Source: Aptenodytes patagonicus (Eukaryota; Chordata; Aves; Sphenisciformes; Spheniscidae). Taken from it: a stretch of DNA of 64,000 bases. Under the pieces are notes generated by a model, which had not been told where the DNA came from, did no database searches, and was given only the letters and a program-made list of their open reading frames with translations. The position numbers and the translations under genes are program-made. Location of the stretch: the NCBI RefSeq assembly GCF_965638725.1, contig NC_134949.1:54960151-55024150 (forward strand), in the 5' to 3' direction. Numbering within the stretch: position 1 is the first letter of the stretch; the number at the start of each line of letters is the position of its first letter. Below are positions 1 to 12,960 of this stretch, one piece after another.

Positions 1-929
1 CCCCGCACGGCGGGGGGGGCATGTGGGGAGTGCTGTGACCCCAGCGCTCTGCAAGCACAGCTCCAGCGAGGTCTGGGGGAGCAGCAGAGCCTCGACACGC
101 TCCTGAGGAGTGATGTGCCCCTTTCTGCAAGAAGAGGTTGTGGCTTCTCTGGAGCTCCTGTGGGGTGATCTCTGGAGAAGCGAAGAGGAATAAGGAGATC
201 ACCTGCCCTTTGAGCAATGCCGCTGCTTGTGAACACATACACACACACACATGCCTGCACATGCAGGGAAGGGAGGAGTTGGTCCTAATCGCCCCAGGTC
301 CCTCCCCCGTGCTGGTGAAAGCATGGAGAGGCTTCCAGCAAACTTCTCAGCTGTGCCGCAGGGGTCAAGATGCACCTGACAGAGCGGTGCACGCAGTCAG
401 CCCGGTGCCGAGAGGGCTGAGTCCGCTCAAGGGAGTGATAGGGAATGCTGCTGAGATGCTGCGCAGGGCCCCAGTGAATATTTAACTGCATCCAGCAGAT
501 GGGATGGCAGGGGAAGAAGGGGGAACCCTTGTGTTGCACGTGGGTGGCCAGCCAGCGGGGGTGGCCTGCCACTTCTGAGACCCAAGGCATTGGGCTGATG
601 GTAACAGCTAGGTCACATCGGGGTACCGATAGCATTGCTACTGTGGGGGGCTGTCTGAGAAAAGGAAGAGCTTGTGCCTCAGCCCAAATTCCAACCCAAC
701 AAAACTCCATGGATGGTAATGCACACTGTTCTATCAGGTGCTTTGTATCTCTGATGCGTTTTAATAGCATGTTGTGATTGCTTGGGAGATCAGTGACAGA
801 GATGTGGAAAGAGAGGAGTCTCAGGATGAAAAGAGAAGGTCCAGGGCCCTGCTAGAAGGTGCTGGAAGATCATCCTCATCCTCAACTGCAGCAGCACCTC
901 AGTCATGGACTGTAGCTGTCTGGCTTGAG
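1..929. other. Intergenic, no gene recognised
   Basis: I see no exon, RNA gene or recognisable repeat here apart from a short CA-rich run around 237-252. Short open frames on both strands have no recognisable protein similarity. Confidence 0.5.
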
Positions 930-1773
930 GCATAAGGCTCTGCAGAGGGACCTGGACAGGCTGGATCGATGGGCCCAGGCCAATTGTATGAGGTTCAACA
1001 AGGCCAAGTGCCGGGTCCTGCATTTCGGCCACAACAACCCCATGCAGCGCTAGAGGCTTGGGGAAGAGTGGCTGGAAAGCTGCCTGTCGGAAAAGGACCT
1101 GGGGGTGTTGGTCGATAGCTGGCTGAACATGAGCCGGCAGTGTGCCCAGGCGGCCAAGGCGGCCAATAGCATCCTGGCTTGGATCAGAAGTAGTGTGGCC
1201 AGCAGGAGTAGGGAAGTGATCGTGCCCCTGTACTCGGCACTGGTGAGGCCACACCTCGAATACTGTGTTCAGTTTTGGGCCCCTCACTACAAGAAGGACG
1301 TTGAGGTGCTGGAGCGTGTCCAGAGAAGGGCACCGAGGCTGGTGAGGGGTCTGGAGAACAAGTCTTATGAGGAGCGGCTGAGGGAACTGGGGTTGTTTAG
1401 CCTGGAGAAAAGGAGGCTGAGGGGAGACCTCATCGCTCTCTACAACTACCTGAAAGGAGGTTGTAGCGAGGTGGGTGTTGGTCTCTTCTCCCAAGTAACA
1501 AGCGATAGGACGAGAGGAAATGGCCTCAAGTTGCGCCAGGGGAGGTTTAGATTGGATGTGAGGAAAAATTTCTTTACTGAAAGAGTGGTGAAACATTGGA
1601 ACAGGCTGCCCAGGGAAGTGGTTGAGTGCCCATCCCTGGAGGTATTTAAAAGACGAGTAGATGAGGCACTTAGGGACATGGTTTAGTGGGTGGTGGTGTT
1701 GGGTCAATGGTTGGACTCGATGATCTTAGAGTTCTCTTCCAACCTCAATGATTCTATGATTCTATGATTCTAT
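930..1773 (+). mobile_element. CR1 LINE fragment, 5'-truncated, with 3' tail
   Basis: This is the 3' end of a CR1 non-LTR retrotransposon, the main LINE family of birds. The + strand encodes the C-terminal end of the CR1 ORF2 protein (reverse transcriptase and downstream region), with recognisable CR1 motifs such as [37 protein letters not shown] and [10 protein letters not shown]. The frame is open from about 1054 to a stop at 1684-1686. Upstream there is an in-frame TAG near 1050, so the copy is dead. The element ends in ATTCTATG-type tandem repeats at about 1751-1773, the hallmark CR1 3' terminus. The endonuclease and most of the reverse-transcriptase domain are absent, as is usual for 5'-truncated CR1 insertions. 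The left boundary is approximate. The fairly long surviving frame suggests a younger copy than the one at 34.6 kb. Confidence 0.93.
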
Positions 1774-4700
1774 AACCACAGGGTTAATGATCCTCTGGGG
1801 TCCATTGGCTCTGGTGAAGCACAGCTCACTTACCCTTGTTGAGCATCCAGCTCACAACATGAGATCAGGGCTGGCAGGGCCGAAAATGGTCCCAGAGAAA
1901 GGAGCTGTGCTAGGAGCATCAGAGCAGTACAGGGGCAGAAGGAAACCAAGGTGTGGGTTTGTGTAGTGATGGACGGCCTTCGTCTTTGGGTGAGGCTGGA
2001 GGATGGGATTTTGGAGCAGCCATGCACCATGCCAGCCAGGGGTGTGACTGCATGTGACCAAAAAAGGACAGGCTCTCTCTGACATGACAGATTGTGGCAG
2101 CGGGGACCGGTCTAGCAGTGCTCTGGTGCTGAGCAAGAGTCCCACAGCTGAGGCCTCTGGCCTTTCAGATGGCTGAAGTTAGACGAGATAAATCCCTCAG
2201 CGAGACTCTTAGCTTACATTTAAAAAATCGATAAGGTCCTAGCCCTTGAGTGGGCACAGAGAAGCTGGGAAGTAAATCCTAGATGCAGCCGAAGGGCTTT
2301 CAATCTAGCAGAGAAGCAGCAAACACAGCATTTTCATGTGTTTGAGGATGATCACACAGCTTTCGGAGGCTTGTGCGATAATTCCTGGGCACAGGAAAGA
2401 GGATGGGGGCAGCATCGTGTTGGCATCGTCTCTTCCCTCTGACGACTAGAGCTTGCACACAAATGCGCGGAGATTGATTGTGCTCAGCAGCTCCTGACAG
2501 CAGAAGTGATTACTGTGGGCAGGGACCTGCTTGTGTGGATATAAAGAGGTGCAGCCTGCTGGCAGCAGACTCCGCTCCCATCTCCGCTGCTCATTCCCAT
2601 GCCTCCATCTGCTGCAGACAGGTTTCCGGGGGCTCCCCCTCCCCTTCTGCCTTCTATGTAGGTAGAGTTGCTGGGGAAATCGGCTCTACAGCCCCCTACT
2701 CCTCTTTTCTGAACCTTAAAAATGTACATTTTTTAAGGCTGTTTGTTTTCCAAACAACCCCTTTGTTTTCCTGTTTTCCCAATGAAAACTGGCTCATTTC
2801 TCTTTAACAAAAGTGGACATGTGGGAAAAAAATTTCCATGGTGTCACATGAAGCTATTTTTTGGCCACTGAGAAAACATGGCAGAAACTCCCTAAATGGA
2901 GAAATCCTGTTCTTTCTTATCTCCAATGATTATCAGGCCATTTGCCCTCTCCTCCTCTCTCTCCATCCATCCTCTCTCTCTCCCTTCCCCTCACAATGCG
3001 GGTGGCATTTGCTTTGTGGGGATGTGGGTGCACGGCTTCTTTGCAGAGCAACAGGCACCAGCTTTGTGTCGGTGCCCAGCTGCCACCCCGGATGGATGAC
3101 GAATTCTGCCCAGGGACCGAGTACCTGATCCCTGTCTCTCCCTGCCCCTGCCCAGGCTCTTCCTCCCCTGGCCTCAGGAAAGCCTTTCGAGCCACATCAG
3201 TTGCGACCCAATCCAGACCAGAGCTGCACCAGAAGCCGTGGAGTCCAAGTGGTAGCAGAAGTGCAGTCCCTGTGGCCCCAAAGGAAAACCCACGAGCTTT
3301 ATTACCTCTGGCCAGATTATTCCCTATTCCAAGGAATCACTTAAAAAACATCTCCAAGGTTTCTGACCCTATTTATGAGCTGGTGTAGCCATGGTAACTG
3401 TAGTTATACCAGAAATAGCAGCTGACTTGAATGACAAAGAAAACACAAGTTTACAAGATAGTGACTTTTCCAGGGGCTGGCTGAGCTCATGGGACTGTGG
3501 GAGGAAGTCCCAGCCGAGGCGCAGACTCAGGGATGCAGTGGATGAGGGCTGTGGCTGGCATGGGCCACAATAACTCTTTTGAAACATCTCTACAAGCTTG
3601 TGTCAGGTGCTTGGGAGACTTTGTGCCTTGTTGATAGAGCTTTATCACTTGCCACGCAGACATACCTGACTGGAAATGAGCAGGGAATTTCCCAGGCATC
3701 TGCAGTTAAACCTTGGTTTCCCTCCTGCAGATAGGCAGCCTACCAAGTGCCTCTGAATTCCTGGCACAAGAGAAGGACAGTGGTAGGACCTGGATTTGGA
3801 ATGAGATTGTCTGTTTGTCTTGTAGAAGGTCAGTGAGGTTGTCACGTCAACAGCATTTTGGTGAGAAACTCAGTGTATCAAGGTGCCTGCAAAAGAAGAT
3901 TTGCATGCTGTAACCCTCCTTCCCCAATGTCCATCATGTTCCTAAGCTGTCTGTCGTTTGTGCTAGTGAAAAAAGAGAAACAGATATAGAGGATTGGGCT
4001 TTGTCTGACACAGATATTTAGCTGTTTGAATACGTGCAAATCAGTCCATCAAAGATGCAGAGAAGAAGGCATCCTCGTGGAGAGTTTTATCACTCTTCCT
4101 TCAGGGAATCATATTCTGGTGTCAAGATTAAGCATCTATAACAGCCTGCAATAAACCAGGTGTGCTGACTTTGGGAATCTGTGCCTGCTGCTGGATACAA
4201 CATTTATGTTGAGTGTCTCCGAGCTCAGCTTGCAGAAGAGCCTGGTCTCAATTCTCATTTCCACTCGTGCCCTAGAGGCTGCTCTGGCAGTGGGGCAGAG
4301 ATTAAAGAAGCTGAGGTCTGTTTTTCCACTGCCAGGGCTCTAGAGAGATTTCCGTGGTCAGTCTGGAGAAAAGGGTCCTTTGAGGAAATATAAATCAAGC
4401 TGTAACTATCAGCAATGGCCCTGTCTGTGTTAGAAACTAGGCGGCACTGGGGACATGACTAAGTCCGCAAGCCAAATGGCCATTGCCAAGGGTTCTTCAG
4501 GAAAAATGAAGTCCCTGCTTTTCTTATTCAGTCAAGGGCACTGGATTTGTGCATGTCAGAACACTATTACAGGCCCCAGGCTTTCAGGCACCAACGCTTT
4601 AGGACATGCTGGGGCTTTTTATAGCAGATAATATAAACCCCATGTAGCCTACCATACACTTCATTCGTCATCAGAGAGTTACATTTTTTTCTGAGCAGTG

Positions 4701-7700
4701 AGTCTGGCCTCTCTTGGAACAGAGAACCAAGTCTTACAGTCTAATACCACAAGACTGCTACATTGGTATGATTTTATTAACTTACACAAACTTTTCCCTG
4801 ATTGGCATAAATAAAAAGAAAACCAGAATGAACCCTCTCTTTTTTAGATAGCACTTTTCACCCACAGATCTCAAAGCACAGAGCTAAATTTTCATCATCC
4901 CTATTTGTAAATATGGAAACTGATGTACAGAAAGTTCATAGATCTGCAGATGAGACCCAGCCATCCAGAAATCTGCTGTGGGGACTGATGTGCTTGGCCA
5001 TGCAGCACAAAAAGCTCAGTACTTTATAACTGCTTTGTGATTCATTGTTTAAGAGCATCCCCCTGCTCATTGCAGAGTTGTCCCATGAGAAAGCAGTAAC
5101 ATTAGAGTGTCCTTTCCCTGCACTAACTTTGCTTAATGTCTGCATCCAGGCTGTTCGTAGTGCTGCAATGGGATTGAGTTTGTTAGATCATTTTAAAAAG
5201 CTTCCTCTCTTTCCTGTTTCCATACTGCCCACAATTAAAATATCTGTTTTTTCTTTTATAAGATTATTTTTCTCCTGAATGCCATTTACAGAACATGCTC
5301 AAATTAATATAGTGAACCATGACCTAATATTTTTTCCCTTTTTTTGATCAAACCCAGGTAGTTAATGTTGTTATCTATGTGACTGCCAGAAAGCAGAGCA
5401 TGTGGTTGCTCTTAAAATTGTGCCTGAATAACACAGTTTTCACAGTATTGTCTCAAGGGACTTCCTTAGATTTTTCTTTTTCCATAATTGATTCCTTCTC
5501 TATGAATTACATGCAATATACCTGTGAATAGTGATTAAATGATCCACTAGCATTCACTAAAATGATCATACATTGAACTAAACAGAGAAGTAATACTGCC
5601 TTGTTAAAAAAAAAAAAGAGACTGCAAGAGGGCGTTTTTATTTAAATGGAAATCAGATAATTCCAGAGCTTTATTCGGTTTAAAACAGTGAAGCAAATGA
5701 TTCAGTGTCACTGGGCTAAGAAGAAGAAACTGTATACAAGTCAGCTCCAGATGTCTTCTTTCCTGACAGCTCCTTTTCTCATCTTTTTTCTGAACGATCA
5801 ATTCTTTCTCCTTGGCAACCACCAGCCCAATGAAGAAAGGCTCTTCTAAAACATTTTGGTAAAATGTTTCTTTCTTCTTCTTAAGGGGACACATCTCTTC
5901 CTATTGCTTTCACACCATGCTACAGACATACTCTTCTTTCCTCCTCCTACCAGATAAAAGCACCGCTGTGCAATCTCATTCAGTTCAGCCCTTTGCCACC
6001 ATTATTACAGTTTTTTTCATGTAACAGCTAAGGCTTTCAAACAGAAATGATTGCTTCTGGGGATCATCTCGCACTCTCCTTGGGAACATTCAACTAATGG
6101 GCAGAGGAGGCAGCTCTTCCTGCTCCATTATCTTGTCTCTTGGGTGGCTGCTCACCTCCCAGACACATGGATGCTAAATGCTCTAGCTGCCATGCGATAG
6201 CAGATCCCTGGTGGAAATAACTGTGGAAGGGGAAAAGCCAGGGGATGAAAATGTGGAGTAAATTCAATATTTTTTTAAAAAATTTTCTCCTTTTATTGCT
6301 CAGGTATATTGCCAGGTACTAAGCCCTCTGTTCTCCCCTCAGGATCTTGCAAATGCGCAGGGTTTAGTGTTTTAATGTTTTTTTTTATGGCCTTTCACTG
6401 GCAGATTCCAACCTTTCTTTTAATTTAGAGCCTCTACTCTTTCCAGTGGAGGTACACACCTCTATAAAGTGAATTAGAGCCTCTTACTGAGAGGCCCCTA
6501 AGGATATTTCTGTGCCTGGAACTGCAGCCCACTTCTGGGGTCCAGTCAAGCATCATAAACACATCACAGACTAAGTGAACTGTTTAGGAGCCGTCATTGC
6601 ACGCTGGGTGAATGCATGTTGCACAAAGGATGTTCTGACAGTTTCATATACACAAAGATTTATTTGTGGGGTCCATAGCTGATGGCATACTTTGACTGTA
6701 ATGGTGAAAGTTATTGCTAGAGAAAAATGAAAATAAAGGAAGAGGAGAGAGAAAAAGGGGAAATTTTCCCCAGTGGCCAGCTGGGAAGGGCAATGATGGG
6801 GTCCCATAGGAGCATCCTCCTCTGAGGGCTGTCTCCAGATGAAAATGAAAATGATGAGGAGGATGATTTCTTGCCGTGCTTTCCCTTAGCATTATATACT
6901 TTTCTTCAGGACCCACTTAAACTCCCTATTGGTTATTCCTGGTTGTGATTCTGTTAGCTCTGAGAGGAGAATGCTCATCACGTGCAAATGTTGCACATTC
7001 ATTGCTTGTTAAGCTTCTGCGAATATATATTATTGGATAATATTTATTGAGAATTTAAACAGCTGTTACCTGCTTTGTTGAGCACCATATTTGTTTTTCT
7101 CTTCTATATACTAAAGTCTACAAAACAAGAGATAAAGAAGGAGAGGGAGAAAGGGCAATTCTCACATCGGTGCTTTCCACGAGAATCTGCCACAATAACA
7201 CTGTGGGGGTTTGCAGAGGCAGGGCCATGAGAGCAATAATATGGCAACAGCACAAGTGCAATAAAGGAAAAATGTTGCCACAGAGACGCTGATAATTACT
7301 GCCTCATGGCTTCAGAGAGAGGTTATGTAGCTGCAAGCAGCATGCCCTGAGCACTGCTAAGGCTAAAGCACCAAGGCACATAAGGCACCTAAGATCTAGC
7401 GGGAGTTTGGACACAGCCTGACATGGAGCTATGAATTCCAATATAAAATCAAGGTCGCTGTTGAGAGGAGTGTTTAGCACAGGCAAGGAAGGGTGCAGCT
7501 GGCAAGTGAGATTTTCTAAGGCCAGCAGAGGAGGAGAGGATGGCGCAGCTCTCCTCCTAATTTAGTCCCAGCTTCAGCTCTAGATGTCTTGGAGGAAAGT
7601 CACAATGCAAGGAGGAGTGCTTGGATAAATACATCCTAACACCCTGCCTGGTGATCAGCTTAGGGCTGAGATTTGATTACACTTGCTGAGATATGACCTT

Positions 7701-10700
7701 ACATAACCACCTGTTTTCTGAGAGGTCCTAAAATAATCCAGTCTTCTTTCAAATCCAGCTCCAGTGGGTGACTTCTCTAGGACACCACCCCCTGCAAGAT
7801 GCCAGCTCCCACCATGACATCCACTGAGGGATGGAGAGCAAAAGCTGCTTTCCTCCATGCTGGGCTCTGGAGTGCAGGGGGTGCAGAGAAGACACCCCTG
7901 CTCCCCGGTGGCAGGGACCTTCTTCCCCTCACCCAGCCCTGTCCTCTCACTCTCCCCCTTCCACCAGCTTAGATCTCCCTCTCCTTTACTGGGCTGCTCT
8001 GTCCATCTTCAGCCTTTCTCAGGCTAGCCTCTGGAGGAAACTGGCTCTGTTTTGCCCCTACTCAATCATCCCCAACCAAATCCTTTTCCTTTCTCTGTCT
8101 TGCTGTTCCCCTCGCTCCCCCAGGGGAGTTGAGTCATCCAGAAGTGACATGTGAAGTCTTTGCACACCTTCAGGCTGGAGATGGGGGTTATGGGATTAGC
8201 ATGTTAACTGGCCTGAAAGCTGCTTAGACAAGCATTAAATCTCCAATCTTCTCTCCGTCTTTCAAGGAAATCTCTTCTGAAGGAGCTGGAGAGATGGAGC
8301 ACCTAGTCACGTTTTCTGAGGGTCAGCTCCTCACCCAGCTGAAAGCTCCCAAATCCTGTGGCCAGGTGGTTTGAAGGGATTGCCATGGGATCAGGGGGTG
8401 GGAAACCCAGCTAAGCCCTTACCAGGGTCTCTGTGGCTGCACCCCAAAGTGCCTTCTTCCTCCTTGCTCTCCATGCTGAATATTGGCTCCCTTGCCCGGC
8501 ACCATGTCTAGCCCCCATCCCTTTCCTCCCTTCCCACCCCGGCGGCTTGCACACTCCCTTGTAGCACGTTAGGAGGGGTGAGTGGCACTGAGTAGGAAGA
8601 AGATGGGCACCATGTGTGCTAGGCACAACAGGATCAACCTTAGGATGCTGCCTTTTAAAGCAAACCCTGGGACACCTTGTGCCTGAGTTTTATCCACACA
8701 CGATCAGTTCATGCTTCACAGGCTGCATCCCCCTGTTTATCCACCTTAAGTGGTAGGTGGAGGAGGCAGTGCTGAGTTTACCAAAGAGTTGGGTGGCACC
8801 TTGTGATGCAGTGAATGCCCCCTCATATGGCAAGGAAAGACCTTGTGTCTGAGCTCCCCAACCTGTCACCCTCCCCACATGCTCATCACCTTGTGACTGC
8901 CTCAGGCCTGGATTACCTCCTCTCATCTCTGGAGAAGAAAGGATCTCTGCATATAGTGAGGGACACCACCTGGGGGACACCCACGGCCAAAACTGATGCT
9001 TACTTTGCAGCAGCTGTTGACATGAATTTGCTGCACCATGAGGGTGTCTTCCCAGTGTATCGCCTGTAGTCTTCCCAGAGATTGCAAAAAGTTTGAGGGG
9101 GAGGCAAAGCTCATGACAGTGGCAGGATTCAGCAACATTATTCATTAGAGAGTAATGTGAGTTAGTAACACTATGTACTGAGTTCAGTGCAAATGAAAAT
9201 GAGAAGCTCCAAAACAAACCACTTTACAACAGCAGTAGAAAAAAATATTACACTATTGGGCCTCTTACAATTACAAAAATTGATTCCCCGCCTGGACTAA
9301 AATCTCTCTTTATTTTTCCCCCCAGAGCTTCCAGCCTGGGAAATTTCAGCTCCAAATTAGAAAGTTTTATAATTAAAGAGTAGGTGAAAGTAAAGGATTC
9401 TAACCAGGTGATGGTTTCCTGAATTAGTCGCTTCTAAAGGCCATAAAATAGTTCCTTTCCTCAAATGCAGCCTCTTCTTCTGCAGAACATGGAGATGACA
9501 TTTAGCAGCACGCAGCAGCAATGTACCACCAATCTAGAAAATTCAAACCCAGAAATGCTGGACAGCTTATGGCAGCAATCCAAATGCAAATAGAAAAAAA
9601 AATGCCATGCCTAATTTTTTTTAATCTTACAATTTTTAAGAAACCTCAAGATTTGTTGGGTCCAATAAGGTGCTACAGAAGACACGTGACTGTTGAGAGT
9701 AAGGGTTGTGTAGTTGAAGGATATGCAATTAAAAATTTACATAAGCTTTTGGCTATTTACTTGAAATAAGTTTAGACACTAGTGGTTGATTACACGTATT
9801 AATGTGGTCAACTAATTGTACAACTAATTGTGATCAGTGGGGACAAAGTAAATAAGACCTAATAATAATATTTTAAGTAGAAAATATCATTTTCCAACTA
9901 AGCACACATTTGAAATATTACCTTTTCCTTTGCAATAAAGCAGGTACACTCTAGCTGCTATCCTTGCCTCCTTCTGTCACAGACATAAGAATTGGCTGGG
10001 CTTGGACAACATCTGCCAAGAGATGATCTTCATTGCATGGCATCAGTTTGTCAGAGGATGGTACTTGTTGGTAGGGTTTTGCTGATCTACCGGTGATGTT
10101 CTGCTCCAACGGGGTTCAAAACCTGCCTTTCTTCCAGCAGATCAGTGACGTGGTTCCCCAGCGGGATGTTGGATATGCTGACCCAAAGGATGACGGCTGC
10201 CTTCTAAGCTCCCATCTGCTCGGCATGGTGCATATGCAACATCTGCAGCTCCTTCTCACCCCTCTTACCAATAGGAAGATGCACAGAGCAATGACATGAT
10301 TTACCCATGATTACATACTGGCTAATTTCTAATCTAGGAGTAAAATCTGTTTCTCCTGCGTGCTAGGCAGACGTGCCAATATAGGCTGAGTGTGCATACC
10401 TGTGGTGGCACACAGCTGTATGTCCCTATACTTCTATGCACATTTGTGGATATACTGGTCTTGAGGTATGCTTACACACATTTAGAAATAGTGTGCAAAT
10501 AGCTACACAGGCAGTCTGGTATTTATCTCCAACTAAAAAAAAAATAAGAGAGAGAAAGCTAAACCCTACTATCCTCCAGCAAAAATTATCATAATAACGC
10601 TAGAGTTATGCTTGCACTGGTGTTTCTACACAACTGCTAAAACCAAGGAAATCTCAAGCCAAGCCATGAGTGAACGGTAACCTCAACCCACACACCCTCC

Positions 10701-12074
10701 CAGCCAAAAGGGTGTTCTGGTCTCCCAGTACAAATTAGGAAGTCTGCTGAAATCAGAGAGTTAGTCCAGACAGCACAGTAACCAAGACAAGAAGTTGATG
10801 TACAAGACGCAGGGGCTGCTTAACAAGACCATTTCCTCAAAGCTCCCCATAATTAACACATCCAACTCTTCACACCTTTCCCAGGCCAGGACTGTTCACA
10901 TGAACAGTTTGAGCCACCATAATGTGGCACTGTCATTGAAAGAATTTCCTCTGTCCTTTCCCAATCCCTATCCCACGCAGCTCCTTCCCTTGTGCTGGCA
11001 CAAAGGTTTAGGCACATTTGGCTGTCGTGAACAAGGATCGGGAAACCTATCTGGGTTTAAAACTTACTGGTATATACTTATGCATTTGCTCACAGATTTT
11101 TGCCAGGTACATTTTAAACTCAGCTCAGTGCTGTATTCAGCTCAGTTCTCTTGTGCTGGCCCACGGGGAGGGTTAGCGTAGGAGTGAAAAAGAGCAGCAG
11201 AGAATAAAATAATTTCTCTTGGTGGTGAAGCTAATTCATGGAGGCTTAAAATGTTTCTGAGGCTACAGCCCCTGCTAAATGGGAATCCACTGCCAGCCAG
11301 ACATATGCTCTGTTTGTCCCTTGAAATGCATGAGGTCAGAATCAAAGTGCCACCCATAGCCTAAATGAAAGCAATGGTAGGCTGGGAAAATCAGTCCCCC
11401 TCTTCTGAGATCTGTCCATCCCTGAAGGAGAGCCCTCTTACTCAGTTGCTTGCAACCTTTAAAAATTCGTGTACGATGAACGTTTTCTAATGGACATGTG
11501 GATCAGGGGCAGTGAATTTAAGCCCATTGACAATAGATTTTCTTTGCTTATTTTGCTTCTGCAAATGCATTAAGAGCAGTCTATCAGTCATTGCAGATCC
11601 AGATTTGTTGGTTGCAAACCAATGATCTAAATTGTTCTTAAATTCTGCACTGAGGACTGTGTGTGTGAAGGACTTATGTGACTGAAGAACTAAGTGGGCA
11701 CTCCGTGAGTTGAAAAGAAAGAGAAAATCTGCTGATCTTTCAGAGAGGAAGTGGTGTAAAATCTTTCTGATCATTTAAGCATCCCTGGGAAATGACAGCT
11801 TGTTCTTCCTGAGGTGGTTGATTTTTGAAACTGCTTCTGTGAAAATGGCTGGGAGTTGGGAACAATTAGCTGATTAAGTGCAGCAGGTAGCATGTGTTAA
11901 CCAGGAAAAATGAGGTTCATCTGCAATGACCCCCGTTTGCACACCCCCTCACCCCCCATGTATGCAGGAATGCACTCAACCTGATTCTCCACCTATTTTA
12001 ATAGGTATAAATAAGGGCCAGCTTTTGAAATCGACCTTAATTACACCAGGAAAATAAACAAAATAAAAGCCAGG
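1774..12074. other. Intergenic region upstream of ARHGDIB, no gene recognised
   Basis: About 10 kb of ordinary, moderately AT-rich sequence. I recognise no coding exon on either strand. In mammals the divergent neighbour on this side of ARHGDIB is PDE6H, whose conserved C-terminal sequence I looked for on the minus strand and did not find. Short poly-purine and poly-A runs occur (for example near 5605 and 10530), as does a small CT-rich stretch around 2960-2985. Enhancers or conserved non-coding elements could be here but cannot be told from one sequence. Confidence 0.4.
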
Positions 12075-12960
12075 GCAGAAAAACAAAGACCTCCCAGACA
12101 CAGCAGCACGCACCGAGCGCCTGGAGCCGCGCACGGGGAGCGCTGCCGCGTCCCTGGCCGGGCTCTCCTCCGCAGACAAAGCCCTGCGCACCGCTGCGCA
12201 AAAAGAGCGCAGCGCCGGGCGGGCGGGCGCGCAGACAAAGCGGGGCAGGCAGGCGGCGGAACGCTGCAGCATGCGGGGCCGCGCAGGGCTTCCTCTGCGA
12301 GTGGGCTGGTGGTGGCGGCGGCTGCCTTTTTTTTTTTTTTTTTTTTTTTTTGCGTGTGAGAGTTATTTTTTTTTTTTCTCTCTCTTCACCAACTTCCTTC
12401 CTGCTCCAACTGCCAAAGCTCAAAGCTGAGCGCTGAGGGCGGAGGAGGACCCCGGCCGCAGGCGCCGCTCAGCCGGTGAGTACGAGCCCAGGCGAGGGGA
12501 GGAAGGGGGGAGCCGGGCAGGGGGAGAGGAGCGGGCTCACCCCTGGATCGCTCTCCCCTGGTGCCGCGCAACTTTGCGCCTTCGCTCCCGGCGGCTGGCT
12601 CCGTTGCCCAGCCTTGCCCGGGGAGACGGGCAGGGCCCTGACTGCATCCGAGGGGGAAGTCGGGCTCCGCGCTGTGGTGGGGTGGAGGGGCAGGGGAAGG
12701 GGAGGCAGCCCCCGCGCCCCCAGGGTGGCGGGAGGGCCCCGGGGGTGACGGCGCGTGTATCCCTGCGGAGTGGTACCCGGCGGTCCGCGGGGGTGGCTGG
12801 GCAATGGGCTCCCTTTCTGCTCTCGCACCCCAGGGGGGTGGGATGGGGAGGCCAGGGCCGGGGGCGCTGGTGGGGCTGGCGTGTTTCTCCCCCATCGCGG
12901 AAAATTGCTTCCTCCCTGCCAAACCCGCTTCCTGGAGATAAGCCCTCGATCAAGGGGTGG
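12075..12960 (+). promoter_or_regulatory. ARHGDIB: CpG island, likely ARHGDIB promoter region
   Basis: Roughly 0.9 kb rich in G, C and CpG stands out sharply from AT-rich flanks. It lies about 3.2 kb before the first coding exon of ARHGDIB and contains a strong splice donor at 12476, as expected of a 5' untranslated exon joined to a distant coding exon. The island is broken by two poly-T runs (25 T at 12327-12351 and 12 T at 12366-12377). Direction is inferred from the donor; CpG-island promoters are often bidirectional, so a minus-strand transcript is possible. Confidence 0.6.
12378..12475 (+). other. ARHGDIB: Candidate 5' untranslated exon of ARHGDIB
   Basis: The sequence before a consensus donor (CCG followed by GTGAGT at 12476) inside the CpG island fits a first, untranslated exon that would splice to the acceptor at 16101. 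The 5' end is unknown and set arbitrarily after the second poly-T run. No convincing TATA box is seen, which is normal for a CpG-island promoter. Assignment to ARHGDIB is by position and strand only. Confidence 0.4.

Noticed and set aside
790-1707. Minus-strand 305-codon open frame
   Set aside because: It overlaps the CR1 element in antisense. The sense strand carries the recognisable CR1 protein, so this frame is a shadow.
1774-12074. PDE6H, expected next to ARHGDIB by mammalian synteny
   Set aside because: I looked on both strands for the conserved C-terminal sequence of PDE6H and did not find it; it may lie further left or be lost.
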